A stretch of DNA of 15,786 nucleotides from Lobulomyces angularis (Eukaryota > Chytridiomycota > Chytridiomycetes > Lobulomycetales > Lobulomycetaceae). Positions 1-9,626 of this stretch are shown here, piece after piece (positions within the stretch are counted from its first letter, which is position 1; every line of letters begins with the position of its first letter). The position numbers were made by a program, and so were the translations under genes. A model generated the notes under the pieces. That model did not search any database. It was not told where the DNA came from and was given only the letters and a program-made list of their open reading frames with translations. The DNA lies in contig JADHYX010000470.1 of NCBI GenBank assembly GCA_027604685.1, forward strand, positions 1 through 15,786, written 5' to 3'.

Positions 1-1
1 T

Positions 2-85
2 TGCAACTTGGACGATTTTTTGAATCTTATCAAACTGTTCGCTGGAACCAATGAAGACTTTTCGGAAGTTGGTTTTGTTGGTTGA
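2..85 (+). CDS. Possible C-terminal tail of an upstream gene (partial)
   Basis: Frame 2 is open from the window edge and reads 27 codons to a TGA at 83-85. The peptide begins CNLDDFLNLI and ends SEVGFVG. Its base composition is richer in G and C than the AT-rich stretch that follows, which suits the last exon of a plus-strand gene continuing off the left edge. No family can be recognised from 27 residues. A chance ORF is a real alternative, because other frames here also run for some distance. Confidence 0.3.
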   Translation, partial: CNLDDFLNLIKLFAGTNEDFSEVGFVG

Positions 86-252
86 ATATCGAAATGTTAT
101 GCCTTTATATTTTTTTTTTCATAAAATTTATAATTAAGAAGTTTAGTTTTATACACGTTTTTAGAATGTAAATTTAAAATTTAATTACATAAATTTTTTA
201 CAAAATATATTTTTTTTGTAAAATAAAATAAAAGCAACTGTTTAAAAAGATA

Positions 253-327
253 ATGCGCAAGCACTATTTAAACTTTTTTTTTAGCATCTACTGTCACACA
301 ATTCGGAAGAATGGGATCTGTTTATGA
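253..327 (+). promoter_or_regulatory. Possible overlapping upstream ORF in the amidohydrolase leader
   Basis: An ATG at 253 opens a 24-codon frame that ends with TGA at 325-327, overlapping the proposed main start at 311 in another frame. If the leader is unspliced, ribosomes starting at 253 would bypass the main ATG. A T-run followed by TAG at 281-284 also looks like a 3' splice site, so a leader intron might remove this ATG. A chance ORF is quite possible. Confidence 0.22.
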
Positions 328-1979
328 ATTACTGATTCAAGAAGTAAACTCAATACCTGCAATAGACGGTCATGCTCATCCTTTACTTACTAAAATTCAA
401 GAAGATATTCCTCTCCAGTCTATTATAAGGTACTAAAGGTCATTTTTGAAGTTAAAATTCTTTTTTTAGCGAAGCGGGAGGTGATGCATTAAAAGATTCC
501 GACGATACTATCGTTTTTCATAGAACAATCAACTCAATTTCTTGGCTCTACAATACTGAAAATTCTTTAGCAAGTATAAACAAATTTAGAACTGAAAAAA
601 CCATTGCTGAACTTTCTAAAATTTGCTTTGAAAAATCTAATATTTACGGTAAAAAATTAAAAAACAATAAAAAAAAAAATAAATAATTTAATTCATAAAT
701 AAATTTTAAATTTTAAATTTTTTTATTAACATTTCCATAGGAGTTTTATTTGATGATGGATTAAGTGGTGACAATAATTCAATTAGATATCATGACAATT
801 TCACAAAAACGAGAAATAAGAGAGTTTTGAGAATAGAGGTTGTCGCCCAAGATTGTTTAAATAAATTTTTTTTGGATCATTCAAAAAAGTCAAGATCAAA
901 TTTAAATGAAAAAGATTTGCAAGAATTTTTAAACCTGTATCTGGCTTGCATAGAACCTGCGCCTGAACCAGTATATTAAAATATAAAAATTTTTAAAAAA
1001 TAAATTAAAAAAAATTTTTTTCAGGTTGTTGCATTTAAATCAATTTGTGCTTACAGAGGCGGGTTACTAATCAATGTTGTTGAAAATAAAGAAAAGATAT
1101 TGAAAGGGTTTAACGAAGCTTTTAAAGATTTTGCTGATAAAAAAAATTACAAAATTGAAGGAGGAGCATTAAGAGATTGTATTTTAGTAAATGCACTAAG
1201 ATCAGCGGTGACTCAAAATTTACCAGTTCAATTTCACACTGGTTTTGGGGATAAAGATTTGGATTTACAGCTATCAAATCCGTAATTTTTTTAATTTTTT
1301 GTTTTTTGTTACAATTAAAAATATATTAAAAAAAATTAATTTTTTTTTTGTTAGTTTGTTATTAAGAAATATATTGGAACTAGAAGAATTTAAAAACTTA
1401 AAAATTTCTCTTTTGCATGTTTATCCATTTGCAAAAGAAGCTGGTTTTTTAGGTAAAAAATTAAAAATTATTTTTTATTTTTCAATCTTTTTTAGCTTCT
1501 TCCTATAAAAATGTTGTTGTTGACTTTGGACTTTCTATTCCATTATTAAGTAAAAATGGTCAAGAGGAGGTAATACTATTTTTAATTTTTTTTTTTTTTT
1601 TCTTTTGCTGAATTTGATTATTTTCTTTTTTTTTTAAGACATTGAAATCTCTTTTTCACTTGACTCCAACAAATAAAATTCATTTTTCAACCGATGGGCA
1701 CTATTACCCAGAATCTTTTTACATAGCATCAAAGTGGAGTAGAGGTATAAAAAAAAAAAAAAAAAAAAAAATTACACTTAACTACATTTGGAATTAATTT
1801 TTGAAATTAAAATATAAAATAAATTTATTTTAGAATGTCTTTCGAAGATTCTTGCAGGGATGGTTGACGATAACGAAATTTCATTTTCTACTGCTGTTGA
1901 TGTTGCAAAAAATATTTTATTTTTTAATGCAAATTCCTTTTACAATCTAGGCTGGAATTTTAAATTAAATTCAAAGTAA
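311..1979 (+). CDS. FluG N-terminal-type amidohydrolase (Amidohydrolase_2 family), 8 exons
   Basis: Exons read by eye: 311-429, 470-648, 741-970, 1025-1281, 1355-1452, 1496-1569, 1639-1744, 1834-1979. All phases fit and give 402 residues. The TIM-barrel metal ligands expected of Amidohydrolase_2 are visible: an HxH in DGHAHP (H21, H23), a candidate lysine in VAFKS (K181), H247 in FHTGFGD, H283 in LLHVYPF and D338 in STDGHYYPE. The ending NANSFYNLG is typical of this domain. In FluG and plant nodulin/glutamine-synthetase-like proteins the domain precedes a glutamine synthetase-type domain; none follows here. It likely hydrolyses an amide or related bond in the cytosol; the substrate is unknown. 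ATG311 is chosen because it precedes the conserved start by a normal distance. The TAA at 1977-1979 lies inside a candidate intron, so the protein probably continues into the downstream peptidase frame. Confidence 0.85.
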
Positions 1980-2022
1980 TCGAAAAAAATAAAATAAAAT
2001 AAAATAAAAAAAATTTTTTAAG
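1976..2022 (+). other. Candidate bridging intron joining amidohydrolase and peptidase frames
   Basis: A GTAATC donor at 1976 overlaps the amidohydrolase stop codon (AA|GTAA), and a T-run plus AAG acceptor ends at 2022. Removal joins AA to T, making AAT (Asn), and continues directly in the peptidase frame as NLENKSYEPQEVF. The 47-nt length, GTA donor and T-AAG acceptor match neighbouring introns. The interior holds an AAAAT pentanucleotide repeat (about 1986-2010). Retention would give the 402-residue amidohydrolase; splicing would give a 1071-residue fusion. Confidence 0.6.
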
Positions 2023-4632
2023 TTTAGAAAATAAATCATATGAACCACAGGAAGTCTTTTCAATATTATCCCAGATTCCTAATTACACCGGTGGAAATAT
2101 TTTTAAAATCAATCAAGAGTCCAGTTGTTTTAAAATTTCATTAAATTTTTCGCAACGAGATTTGATTAGAAACGAAAAAAAAAGATTTTGTATTGAAATG
2201 AACGTTGATGTGGATTCCTCCCAAAAAATGTTACATTCATTTCCTATTTCGCAATATAAACTTGTTGCCGAGTCGTATTCACCAAGCGGCAAACTAAAAG
2301 CTTCTTTTTTACATAATGAAACTAATTCGAAACACATTGAAGTAATTCTCATTTTTATCCATTTCCTTATAGATTTTTAATTTTTTTTTGGAAAAGATTG
2401 TTGATAAAGGCAGAGTAATTGGGAGAATCAATGTTAGTTCAACCCATGGAAAGTTTTATGACGATGAAGCATTTGGAGGAATCGACTGGAACGAGGAAGA
2501 ATCTGAAATTTGCTATATTGCGGAAGGATTAGGTACTCCCGGCAATCAGGAAGATTTTGGTGAAGGCTACACTGGAATGCAGATTCCCTGTCTCTACAAA
2601 TTAAACCTAAAATCGGAAAAAAGTGTTTTAATTAAAACTAACAACGTTGCTTCGGCACAGCCAAAATTTTTGAATGAAAATAAAATTTTGTTTAGTGGAA
2701 TTGATTTAAAATATACACACTTTAAAAAATATGGGATAAAGTATTGTCAGAATAGAAATTGGGGTTTATACTCTATTGACACGCAAAGTGGTGAAGTAAA
2801 ACACCTGAGCAAAGATTTTGGTAACGCCAGAAGCCCTAGGTTAAATGTAAATGGAAAAAATGTAATTTTTTTGAGTAATCTGGAAGGTGAAACTCATGGA
2901 AGCACATCCAGACTTGTTAGTTATGATCTTTCTGATAATACCTTTGATGTCATAGTTGATATTTGCAGTTTTAAGGACATTGAATTTCCTGGTACCAAAT
3001 AAAGTACAGAAAAAATTTATCTTATCTAATCTTTTAGGTTTGTATCTTGACAATTTAAATAAATTTTGTTTTAGTGAAGATGGAAATTTAATTTTTTTTA
3101 GTTCTGCATGTTACTTAAAAAAGGTGAAAAAAAAAAAAAAGGCTTGTCCTCTATTAACAATATTTATTTTATTTTTTTTTTGTTGTTTAAAAAATTTAGT
3201 CGATATTTTGTGTCAATATAAAAACAAAAGAAATTTTAAATTTGACACCAAATAAAACTTTTTCTTATGAGTTGTTAAGTTGTAAATTCGATTATCTTCT
3301 AGTTAAAAGAAGTAATGCCATCAATTCTGACATGATTGTAAAAAAAAAAATCTATTTTTTTTTTTTTTTTTTTTTTACTTTTCAACTCTTATCTGAAATA
3401 AAATATAATTAAGCTATTCGGAAAAACCGATACTAAGGTTGACGATTGGAACATTTTGGTAAATCCAGTTTCTAGCAAAGGTATTAAAAAAAAATAATTT
3501 TTTTTTTTATTTTAATTGAAAAAATAACAAATTCATCTTTTTTTTTTTTTTTTTTATTTTAATTATAGTGTTAACAAGTATTTTGGATTCATATAAATGT
3601 GAAAAGAGAAAATTTTTAAAAATTGGTGAATTTGTTGATGGTTTAATTTTTACACCAAAATATCAAAAAAGTAATCATCTGATAGGTATATTTTTTTTTT
3701 TTTATTATTTTTTATTTATTCAAAAAAAAAAAAAAATTTGAATATACACAATTAGTGGTACCACATGGTGGTCCGCATAGCTGCTTTTTAGAAACTTTTT
3801 CAGAATTATTGATATACCAGTCTTTAGCATCAATTGGACATACTTTGGTATTAGTCAATTATACTGGATCCACTGGGCATGGTCATACCTCAATTAAAAA
3901 TTTAGTTGGCAAAGTCGGACAACTTGAAATTGAGGAAGTGCATAACGTTGCTGTGGAATTAAAAAATGAATTTAACTTAAAAAATTGTTCTATATTAGGC
4001 GGAAGTCATGGTGGCTTTATTACAGCGTACTTTTTTTATTTAGCACTTCAAATTTTTTTAATTTTTTATAACTTTCATTAGTTGGCTTTTAGGAAAATAC
4101 CCAGATTTTTACAATTTAGGGATTTTAAGAAATCCCGTTATTAATATTGGTTCTATGATAGAAAACAGTGATATTCCTGATTGGTGTTTCCTTGAAACTG
4201 GATTTGAGTATGATTTTAATAAACCTCCAGTTTTAACTCCAGCAAGTAATTTTATAATAATTAATTTATATACAAAAAAAAATTAAAAAAAATAAGTTTA
4301 TGAAAAGATGTATAACTCTTCGCCGATGAGTGTAGCAGAAAGTGTGAAGTCACCAGTTTTAGTTTTGATTGGAAACAATGATAGAAGAGTACCGCCGAGT
4401 CAAGGCATCAATTGGTAAAAAAATTTAAATTTAAATCATTTTTGATTTTAAGTAATTTTTAATATGTTTTCTTTTAAAAAAATTAAATAAACATAGGGGA
4501 TACTTTTTAAAATCTAGAGGTGTAAATGCAAACATAGTAACATATAAAGAAACTGGTCATGCATTAGATAATGTTTTGGTTGAGATTAAAGTTTTTGAAG
4601 AGATTTTAAACTTTTTTAAATTACATATTTAG
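2023..4632 (+). CDS. APEH: Acylaminoacyl-peptidase-like serine hydrolase (S9 prolyl oligopeptidase family), probably the C-terminal half of a fusion
   Basis: Exons: 2023-2341, 2397-2991, 3038-3123, 3200-3337, 3414-3480, 3569-3685, 3756-4026, 4082-4245, 4297-4414, 4497-4632, about 670 residues against roughly 730 for human APEH. APEH removes N-acylated residues from peptides in the cytosol. The N-terminal motif SQRDLIRNEKKRFC and the propeller stretches match the family closely. The hydrolase domain has VPHGGPHS (oxyanion region), GGSHGG with the nucleophile serine at 4004-4006, NDRRVP with the aspartate at 4380-4382, and ETGHALD with the histidine at 4558-4560. RNPVIN and DIPDWCFLETGF are further family signatures. 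There is no ATG ahead of the conserved N-terminus; the first in-frame ATG (2199) would discard about 59 conserved codons, hence the fusion model. The 2342 intron could also end at 2372, adding eight residues (IFNFFLEK). The 2396 acceptor aligns better with APEH. Confidence 0.87.
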
Positions 4633-4729
4633 CTTAAGAAATCATATATTAAATAAAAAAAAAATTAGATTTGTTATTAATTTTTTATTTTTTTTTGGTA
4701 ATAAAAAAATTTTGAAAATTAATAAATAA

Positions 4730-6199
4730 ATGGATCTAAGTTTACACCGAATAAAATCCCTTTTGTCAGAACTAGGAAATCCACAAGATCAATTAAAAGT
4801 AATTCATGTAGCAGGCACTAATGGAAAAGGAAGCGTAACTACAATACTAAGGTAAATAAAAAAAAAACAGTAAAAAAAAAGAAATTTACTAACAAAAAAA
4901 AAAAAAAAAAAAAAGTCATATACTGAAAGTAAAACATAAAGTTGGAAAGTATAATTCACCATATCTACTCTATCCCAATGATTCAATAAAAATTAATGAG
5001 TTAGCAGTAGAAAAGTTAGTTTTTGAAAATAAGAGAAACTTTGTTAAAAGTTTTGATAAATTTAATTGTACTCTTTTTGAAATAAATACCGCTGTTGCTT
5101 TTTTGATTTTTGCAGTAAAGTAACTGTATTACACTTAGCAACTAATAAATTAATTCTTTTTTTTTTTTTTTTTTCAGGAAGAAAAAGTTGATTATGCTAT
5201 AGTTGAAGTTGGCTTAGGTGGTGTAAAAAAATTTTAAAAAGAAAAAAGAAAGTACATATTCACATTTTTTTTTTTTTTTTTTTTTATTGACTAAAGGCTA
5301 ATGATGCAACTAATGTGTTTACAAACCCTCTTTGCTGTGTATTCACATCAATTAGTTTTGATCATGAGGCACTTTTAGGAAATACATTAAAAGATATCGC
5401 AATAGTCAAATCAGGCATAATTAAACCAAATTCAAAAGTTTTTTCTACCGCTAATCAAGACCCAGAAGTTTTGAAAGTTTTAAAAAGTGCTTGTGAAGTT
5501 TCTAAATCAGATATAAAGTTTAGTTCGAATGATTTAAAATTTTTTAATTTAAATTCAAACGAAATTTTAACAAAATTTAAAGAAAATTCAGAATTTAAGA
5601 TTCAATTTTATTTGTTGGGAGAAATCCAGTTAGAAAACTTAAGTTTAAGTTTAACAGTTTTGGAAACTTTAAATTTGTGTCAAGAGGATGAAATCATTGA
5701 AGGATTAAAGAATTTAAAAAATTGGAAGGGAAGGATTGAAAAGTTTATTTATAGAAATAAAAGCACTGATAAAGATATCGCCTTTATCCTGGACGGCTGC
5801 CATAATCCTGCTTCCGCAATTTGTCTTTCCAATTTTGTTAATGGATTAAGAAAAGCTGATAATAAAAAAATTTTATGGGTATTTAGTTTGACTAAAGGAA
5901 AAGACGCTGAACAAATTTTAACGAAACTTTTATCTGAATCAAAGGAAGATGAAATATTTTTTTGCGGATTTAGTCAACCACAAGAAATGCCTTGGATTGA
6001 TTGTGTTCCCCCAAAGGATTTGTTAAATTTAGCTGAATCAAAATTTAAAAAGAACCTTAGAAGTTTTAATTACGGAAACTCTGTTTTGGAAGCATTAAAG
6101 TTTATCGATGCTAAAGATGATATAGCCGATTTTAATGTTATATTTTGTGGTTCCCTCTATTTTATTAGTGACTTTCACAGACAGTTTTTGACAGTTTAA
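4730..6199 (+). CDS. FOL3: Dihydrofolate synthase / folylpolyglutamate synthase family (FOL3-like)
   Basis: Exons 4730-4851, 4916-5114, 5178-5222 and 5297-6199 give 422 residues, the usual FolC/FOL3 length. The N-terminus (LHRIKSLLSELGNPQ) is very like yeast Fol3. The ATP P-loop GTNGKGS is at 29-35, GLGGxxDATN is rebuilt across the third intron, DHEALLG gives the Mg-ligand histidine (H145), KSGIIKP follows at 160-166, and LDGCHNP (287-293) matches the LDGAHNP motif with Cys in place of Ala. The enzyme joins dihydropteroate to glutamate in folate synthesis; fungi make folate and keep FOL3 separate from polyglutamate synthase MET7. The NP ending of the DGxHNP motif favours dihydrofolate synthase, but activity on polyglutamates cannot be excluded. 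The start lies 97 bp after the peptidase stop, on the same strand. Confidence 0.9.
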
Positions 6200-6529
6200 T
6201 CATTACTTTTATTTTTAATTGGCATATATAAATAAATATCTTTTGTTTTTATTTTATATAATTCCTTTATTTTATTTTTTGTTTATTTAACTTTTTTCAT
6301 TCTTTAAAAAATAAAATAAAATAACAAAAGTTTTTGTAGTAGAAACGATAATTAAAAAAATTAAATAAAAAAGGGAAAACTAGTGTATTTTTTTAAAAAA
6401 AGTTAAAAAAAAAATAAAATAAAAAAAAATAAAAATATTTAATGGAATTCTATATGGAAAAAAAAAAAAAAATATCTAATAAGGAATTAAATTGTTTTTT
6501 TGGTTTGGTTTTTTTTTTTTTTTTTTTTG
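6200..6529. other. Convergent 3' intergenic region, no gene seen
   Basis: This stretch separates two genes that end towards each other. It is almost pure A/T, with several AATAAA-like words usable as poly(A) signals on both strands and a long T-run just before the permease stop. No ORF with coding character was found. Confidence 0.6.
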
Positions 6530-8477
6530 TTAATTAGAACTATTTACGACTGGTCCATTAAACCATTTTGATGCGCTAAAAATCCAGGAAAAGACTGAGC
6601 CAAAAAAAACTATACCAACCATAATTGAAGAGTAGTTCAAATTTTTGGAGTTTACAGGATAAGATTGAGGAAGTACAAAGAGAACTGTGACAAAACAAAT
6701 CCAAAAGATTGCTATAACTCCAACAACTTTAGAAAATTTTCCTAAGTTAAAGTCTCCTTGTTTAAATTCCGCAGAACCAGACGTGTGCCTTAATAAAATT
6801 GGAATACCTTAAAAAATATTTTAAATATACAACTTTAATAACATAATCATTTTTTATTACCATAACTAATATATAGACCTATAGTAGCGATACTGGTAAC
6901 TGCAGCAAAAGCTGACGAGTTTGCAATTGAAGGAAGTGTAATTAGGAATGATAAAATTACACTTAGCCTATAAATAAAAAAAAATAAAAAAATTGAATCA
7001 ATTTTGTTTTTTACCAAATTGTTCTAATAGGCACACCCTTCTTTTTATCAATTATATGCCAGTAAGTAGACCCAGGAAGAGCACCATCTCTTGAAAATGC
7101 ATACATCATTCTAGAGTTTGATGTAATAGAGAATAGACCTGCTAAAAACATCGCTACTGCTACAATAATCTATAAAATAAAAAAAATTTAAATATAACTA
7201 ATTAGATAAAGAGAGTTTTTCTTTTGTAACCATTAAAATTGTTGCTCCATGAACACCTAAAGCGTCTAAGAATATTTGAGAAACACCATTTTGTGCTGTT
7301 TTTTTATAATCTTGAATACTAAAAATTAAACCCAACAAATAAAATAAGCCAACTACAAGTGATACTATAATTGAAGTCAATATTCTATATTTTTTTTTTT
7401 AATATTTTTTTTATTTTGGAAATTAATATTTGTAGAAGGATTTTTATTTATTTTATTTCATTTTTAAATACCCAGCTGGACCTGCAATAGTTGCATTTTT
7501 GGTTTCTTCCGTCATATGCGCACTAGCATCATAACCAGTAAAAGTATATTGGGACATCAGCAAACCTATGATAACTACATAGACAGGGGAAAGACCACCT
7601 TCGGTAGTGGCACCAGTATTGTCATTAAAAAGAGTAAACACATCTTTTGCACTTTGTTTTGTTGGAGATCCTGAAAGTACACTAATAATAATTACCAGAG
7701 TTCCAATTATATGCCACCACACAGATATATTATTAAGATAGGCTAGTAAGTGTACTCCAAAAGTGTTAAGTAATCCACTTAAGACTAAAAGACATAAATA
7801 TATTAAGCCAACAGTGTAAGGATATGGTCTCCAGTTTTCAGTAGGAACAAACCAATTGAAATATTCAGAATTTGGTTCAACATAAAAGCTAATAACAGTA
7901 ACAATAAACTGTGCGCAGGCATAAACTACACAAAAGAACAAGTAATTTAAGTATTAATTATGTATGATAAGGAAATTACGTATCCCCGCAGTAACTGCAA
8001 CTTGACCAAGCAAATTAAACCAGCCAGTTACCCACGACCAAAAAGGGCCATATTTTTTTCCACCCAACTTAGCAGACCACCAATATAAACCTCTAAAGAA
8101 GAGTCAAAAAAAAAATTAAAATCATTAAAAAAAAAAATTAAAATAATTTAATCTATTACCCAGTAGTAGGGTATGTGCTGGTAATTTCAGCCATTGCCAA
8201 TCCAACAAAAAAACTCATAATTCCTATAAAGATCCAACCATAGATCATAACAGCAAATCCACCAGTGTTTAAACCATATGAAAATAAAGAAGATATACCG
8301 GTTAATATGCTGATGATAGAGAATGAAACCTGGAAAGAAATATGTTTTAATGAAGAATTTATCAAGGAAAAAAAAAAAAAAAAAAACATGTACCCCAAAA
8401 TTTTGGAAAGAAGTCATCTCTCGCTTTAGTTCTTGTTTGTATCCTAAAGCAGCCAACTTTTCTGCATCAGAGCTCAT
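6530..8477 (-). CDS. Amino acid / GABA / choline-type permease (APC superfamily, Uga4/Hnm1-like), 8 exons
   Basis: Minus-strand exons from the start: 8394-8477, 8160-8329, 7980-8092, 7472-7925, 7231-7384, 7015-7169, 6861-6967, 6530-6807, giving 504 residues. The N-terminus (LAALGYKQELKREM, then SFQNFGVSFSIISILTG) is the typical start of fungal AAT-family permeases. Further signatures are AMAEITSTYPTTGG, YWWSAKLGG, WVTGWFNLLGQVAVTAG, FTGYDASAHMTEET and SRMMYAFSRDGALPG. The hydrophobic segments fit the expected 12-helix transporter of the plasma or vacuolar membrane, importing GABA, choline or a related amine by ion symport. The exact substrate cannot be told. Intron 5 uses a GTTACA donor, unlike the GTA donors elsewhere. 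It runs opposite to its neighbours; its promoter faces the long gap before the J-protein gene. Confidence 0.9.
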
Positions 8478-8560
8478 TTTTTTTAAAATTATTTTATAAA
8501 AAAGTTCAATTTTACTTGATTTATATTTTTTTTTTTCCTTTTTCAACTGCTTGTATTTTT

Positions 8561-8642
8561 CAAGCGGCGCGCAGAAGCCACAGATTTCATTGGGGGAGGA
8601 AGGGGGTAAAAGGATAAACAGATGCATGTGCTTGTGCTATGC
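8561..8642 (-). promoter_or_regulatory. GC-rich patch, likely permease promoter elements
   Basis: About 85-165 bp upstream of the permease ATG lie GCGGCGCGC (8565-8572 area) and a G-tract pair GGGGGAGGAAGGGGG (8592-8606). Read on the permease strand the latter contains CCCCT, the core of the fungal stress response element. A GATAA word at 8613-8617 could bind GATA factors, which control nitrogen-source permeases in ascomycetes. These motifs stand out against the AT-rich background; their function is inferred. Confidence 0.3.
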
Positions 8643-9335
8643 AGAAACTATTAATAGAATTAAGGATACAATAAGTCCTTATGTGAAGCTCATGTCTATG
8701 TGGTGACAGCGATTTCTTTAGTGTTTTTAGCTGTTTCTAATGGGTCTAATCTTGAACAAGTTTTTGCTAATGCTTGCAGTATTTTTGTTAAAATCACATT
8801 TGTTGATGTTGAACTAGGTTTTTTAATATTTGTATTAGAATACTATTAGATTTTGTTTAATTTTTTTTCATGGAAGTTTTTTTTAATGTTTTGTGTAAAT
8901 TTTGTAAAATTTTATAACTGCAGAGTTGGTTTTTTTAGCTGCTTAGTTGTAATACTGCATTCTTTAACTTCCTTGAAGAAAAAATTAAAAACTTGTTTAA
9001 ACTACAATACATACTGAGAAAAAAAGTGAAAAAAATATAATTTTAACTTCAAATGGCCATACACAGTTCTGATTTTTCATGTCATCATAGATCATCATCG
9101 AAGGTTCCAACTTTGCATTCAACAAAGTAAATTAAAAATATTCCAGTAACGACATTTGAAGAATAAAAAAACCTATCATCTTCATTTAACAAAAAACCTC
9201 AGAAGAATGGAAAAAAAGTAAAAAGATGACAGAATTGGTAGATTATTGCACATAGCAAGAGAAGTTTAATTTAATAACTACCCAGATTCCACTTAAACAA
9301 TTATTTTTTTTTTTAATAAGATATATCAAGAAGTA

Positions 9336-9358
9336 ATAGCAGTTTTTATTGCTGCTAT
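9336..9358. repeat. Short inverted repeat (7-bp stem)
   Basis: ATAGCAG (9336-9342) and CTGCTAT (9352-9358) are perfect inverted copies around a 9-nt loop, just after the palindrome GATATATC (9320-9327). It lies about 270 bp upstream of the J-protein start. It could be a protein-binding site or chance. Confidence 0.35.
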
Positions 9359-9626
9359 ATTTCAAGTATTAAAATTCATTTTTTTGTTTTAGCTAAAATC
9401 ATATCTTTTCATTTTTGTTGTCAGTTGTGTTCTTTCATTCATTAGTCTTATTAACTTCTTTCTGGATGTACAAAACACCCACTTTATTTAAACAGTTTGA
9501 TACCATTATCTAATTGGATGTAATCAATGGAAGGATTTGGATTGTTTGTCACCAAAAAAAAAAATTTAAATTTTTCTTTTTTTGAGTAATACATTTATAA
9601 AAAAATTTATTTTTGAAAATAAAGTC

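Larger units (their letters stand above)
8478..9626. other. Long divergent intergenic region, no confident gene
   Basis: The 1.1 kb gap lies between the minus-strand permease start and the plus-strand J-protein start, so it should hold both promoters. Roughly 8560-8850 is less AT-rich than the rest. A plus-strand frame without an ATG is open from 8664 to a TAG at 8847-8849, but matches nothing I know. From 8850 on it is AT-rich with stops in all frames. No tRNA, rRNA or transposon signature was recognised. Confidence 0.5.

Noticed and set aside
2040..2144. ATG at 2040 as the independent start of the peptidase
   Set aside because: It is in another frame from the APEH-like protein and reaches a stop after about 34 codons.
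2113..2352. Minus-strand ORF of 79 codons
   Set aside because: It is the antisense shadow of the peptidase N-terminal exon, whose plus-strand frame matches APEH.
2162..2380. Peptidase starting inside its first exon (at a non-ATG codon or at ATG2199)
   Set aside because: It would drop conserved APEH residues that are plainly present upstream in the same open frame.
4804..4986. Minus-strand membrane-like peptide rich in Phe
   Set aside because: The phenylalanines come from the intron's A-run read in antisense; FOL3 exons lie on the plus strand here.
8187..8627. Long minus-strand ORF of 146 codons at the permease 5' end
   Set aside because: It reads through the permease promoter, first intron and second exon in a wrong frame; the spliced permease frame has clear family motifs.
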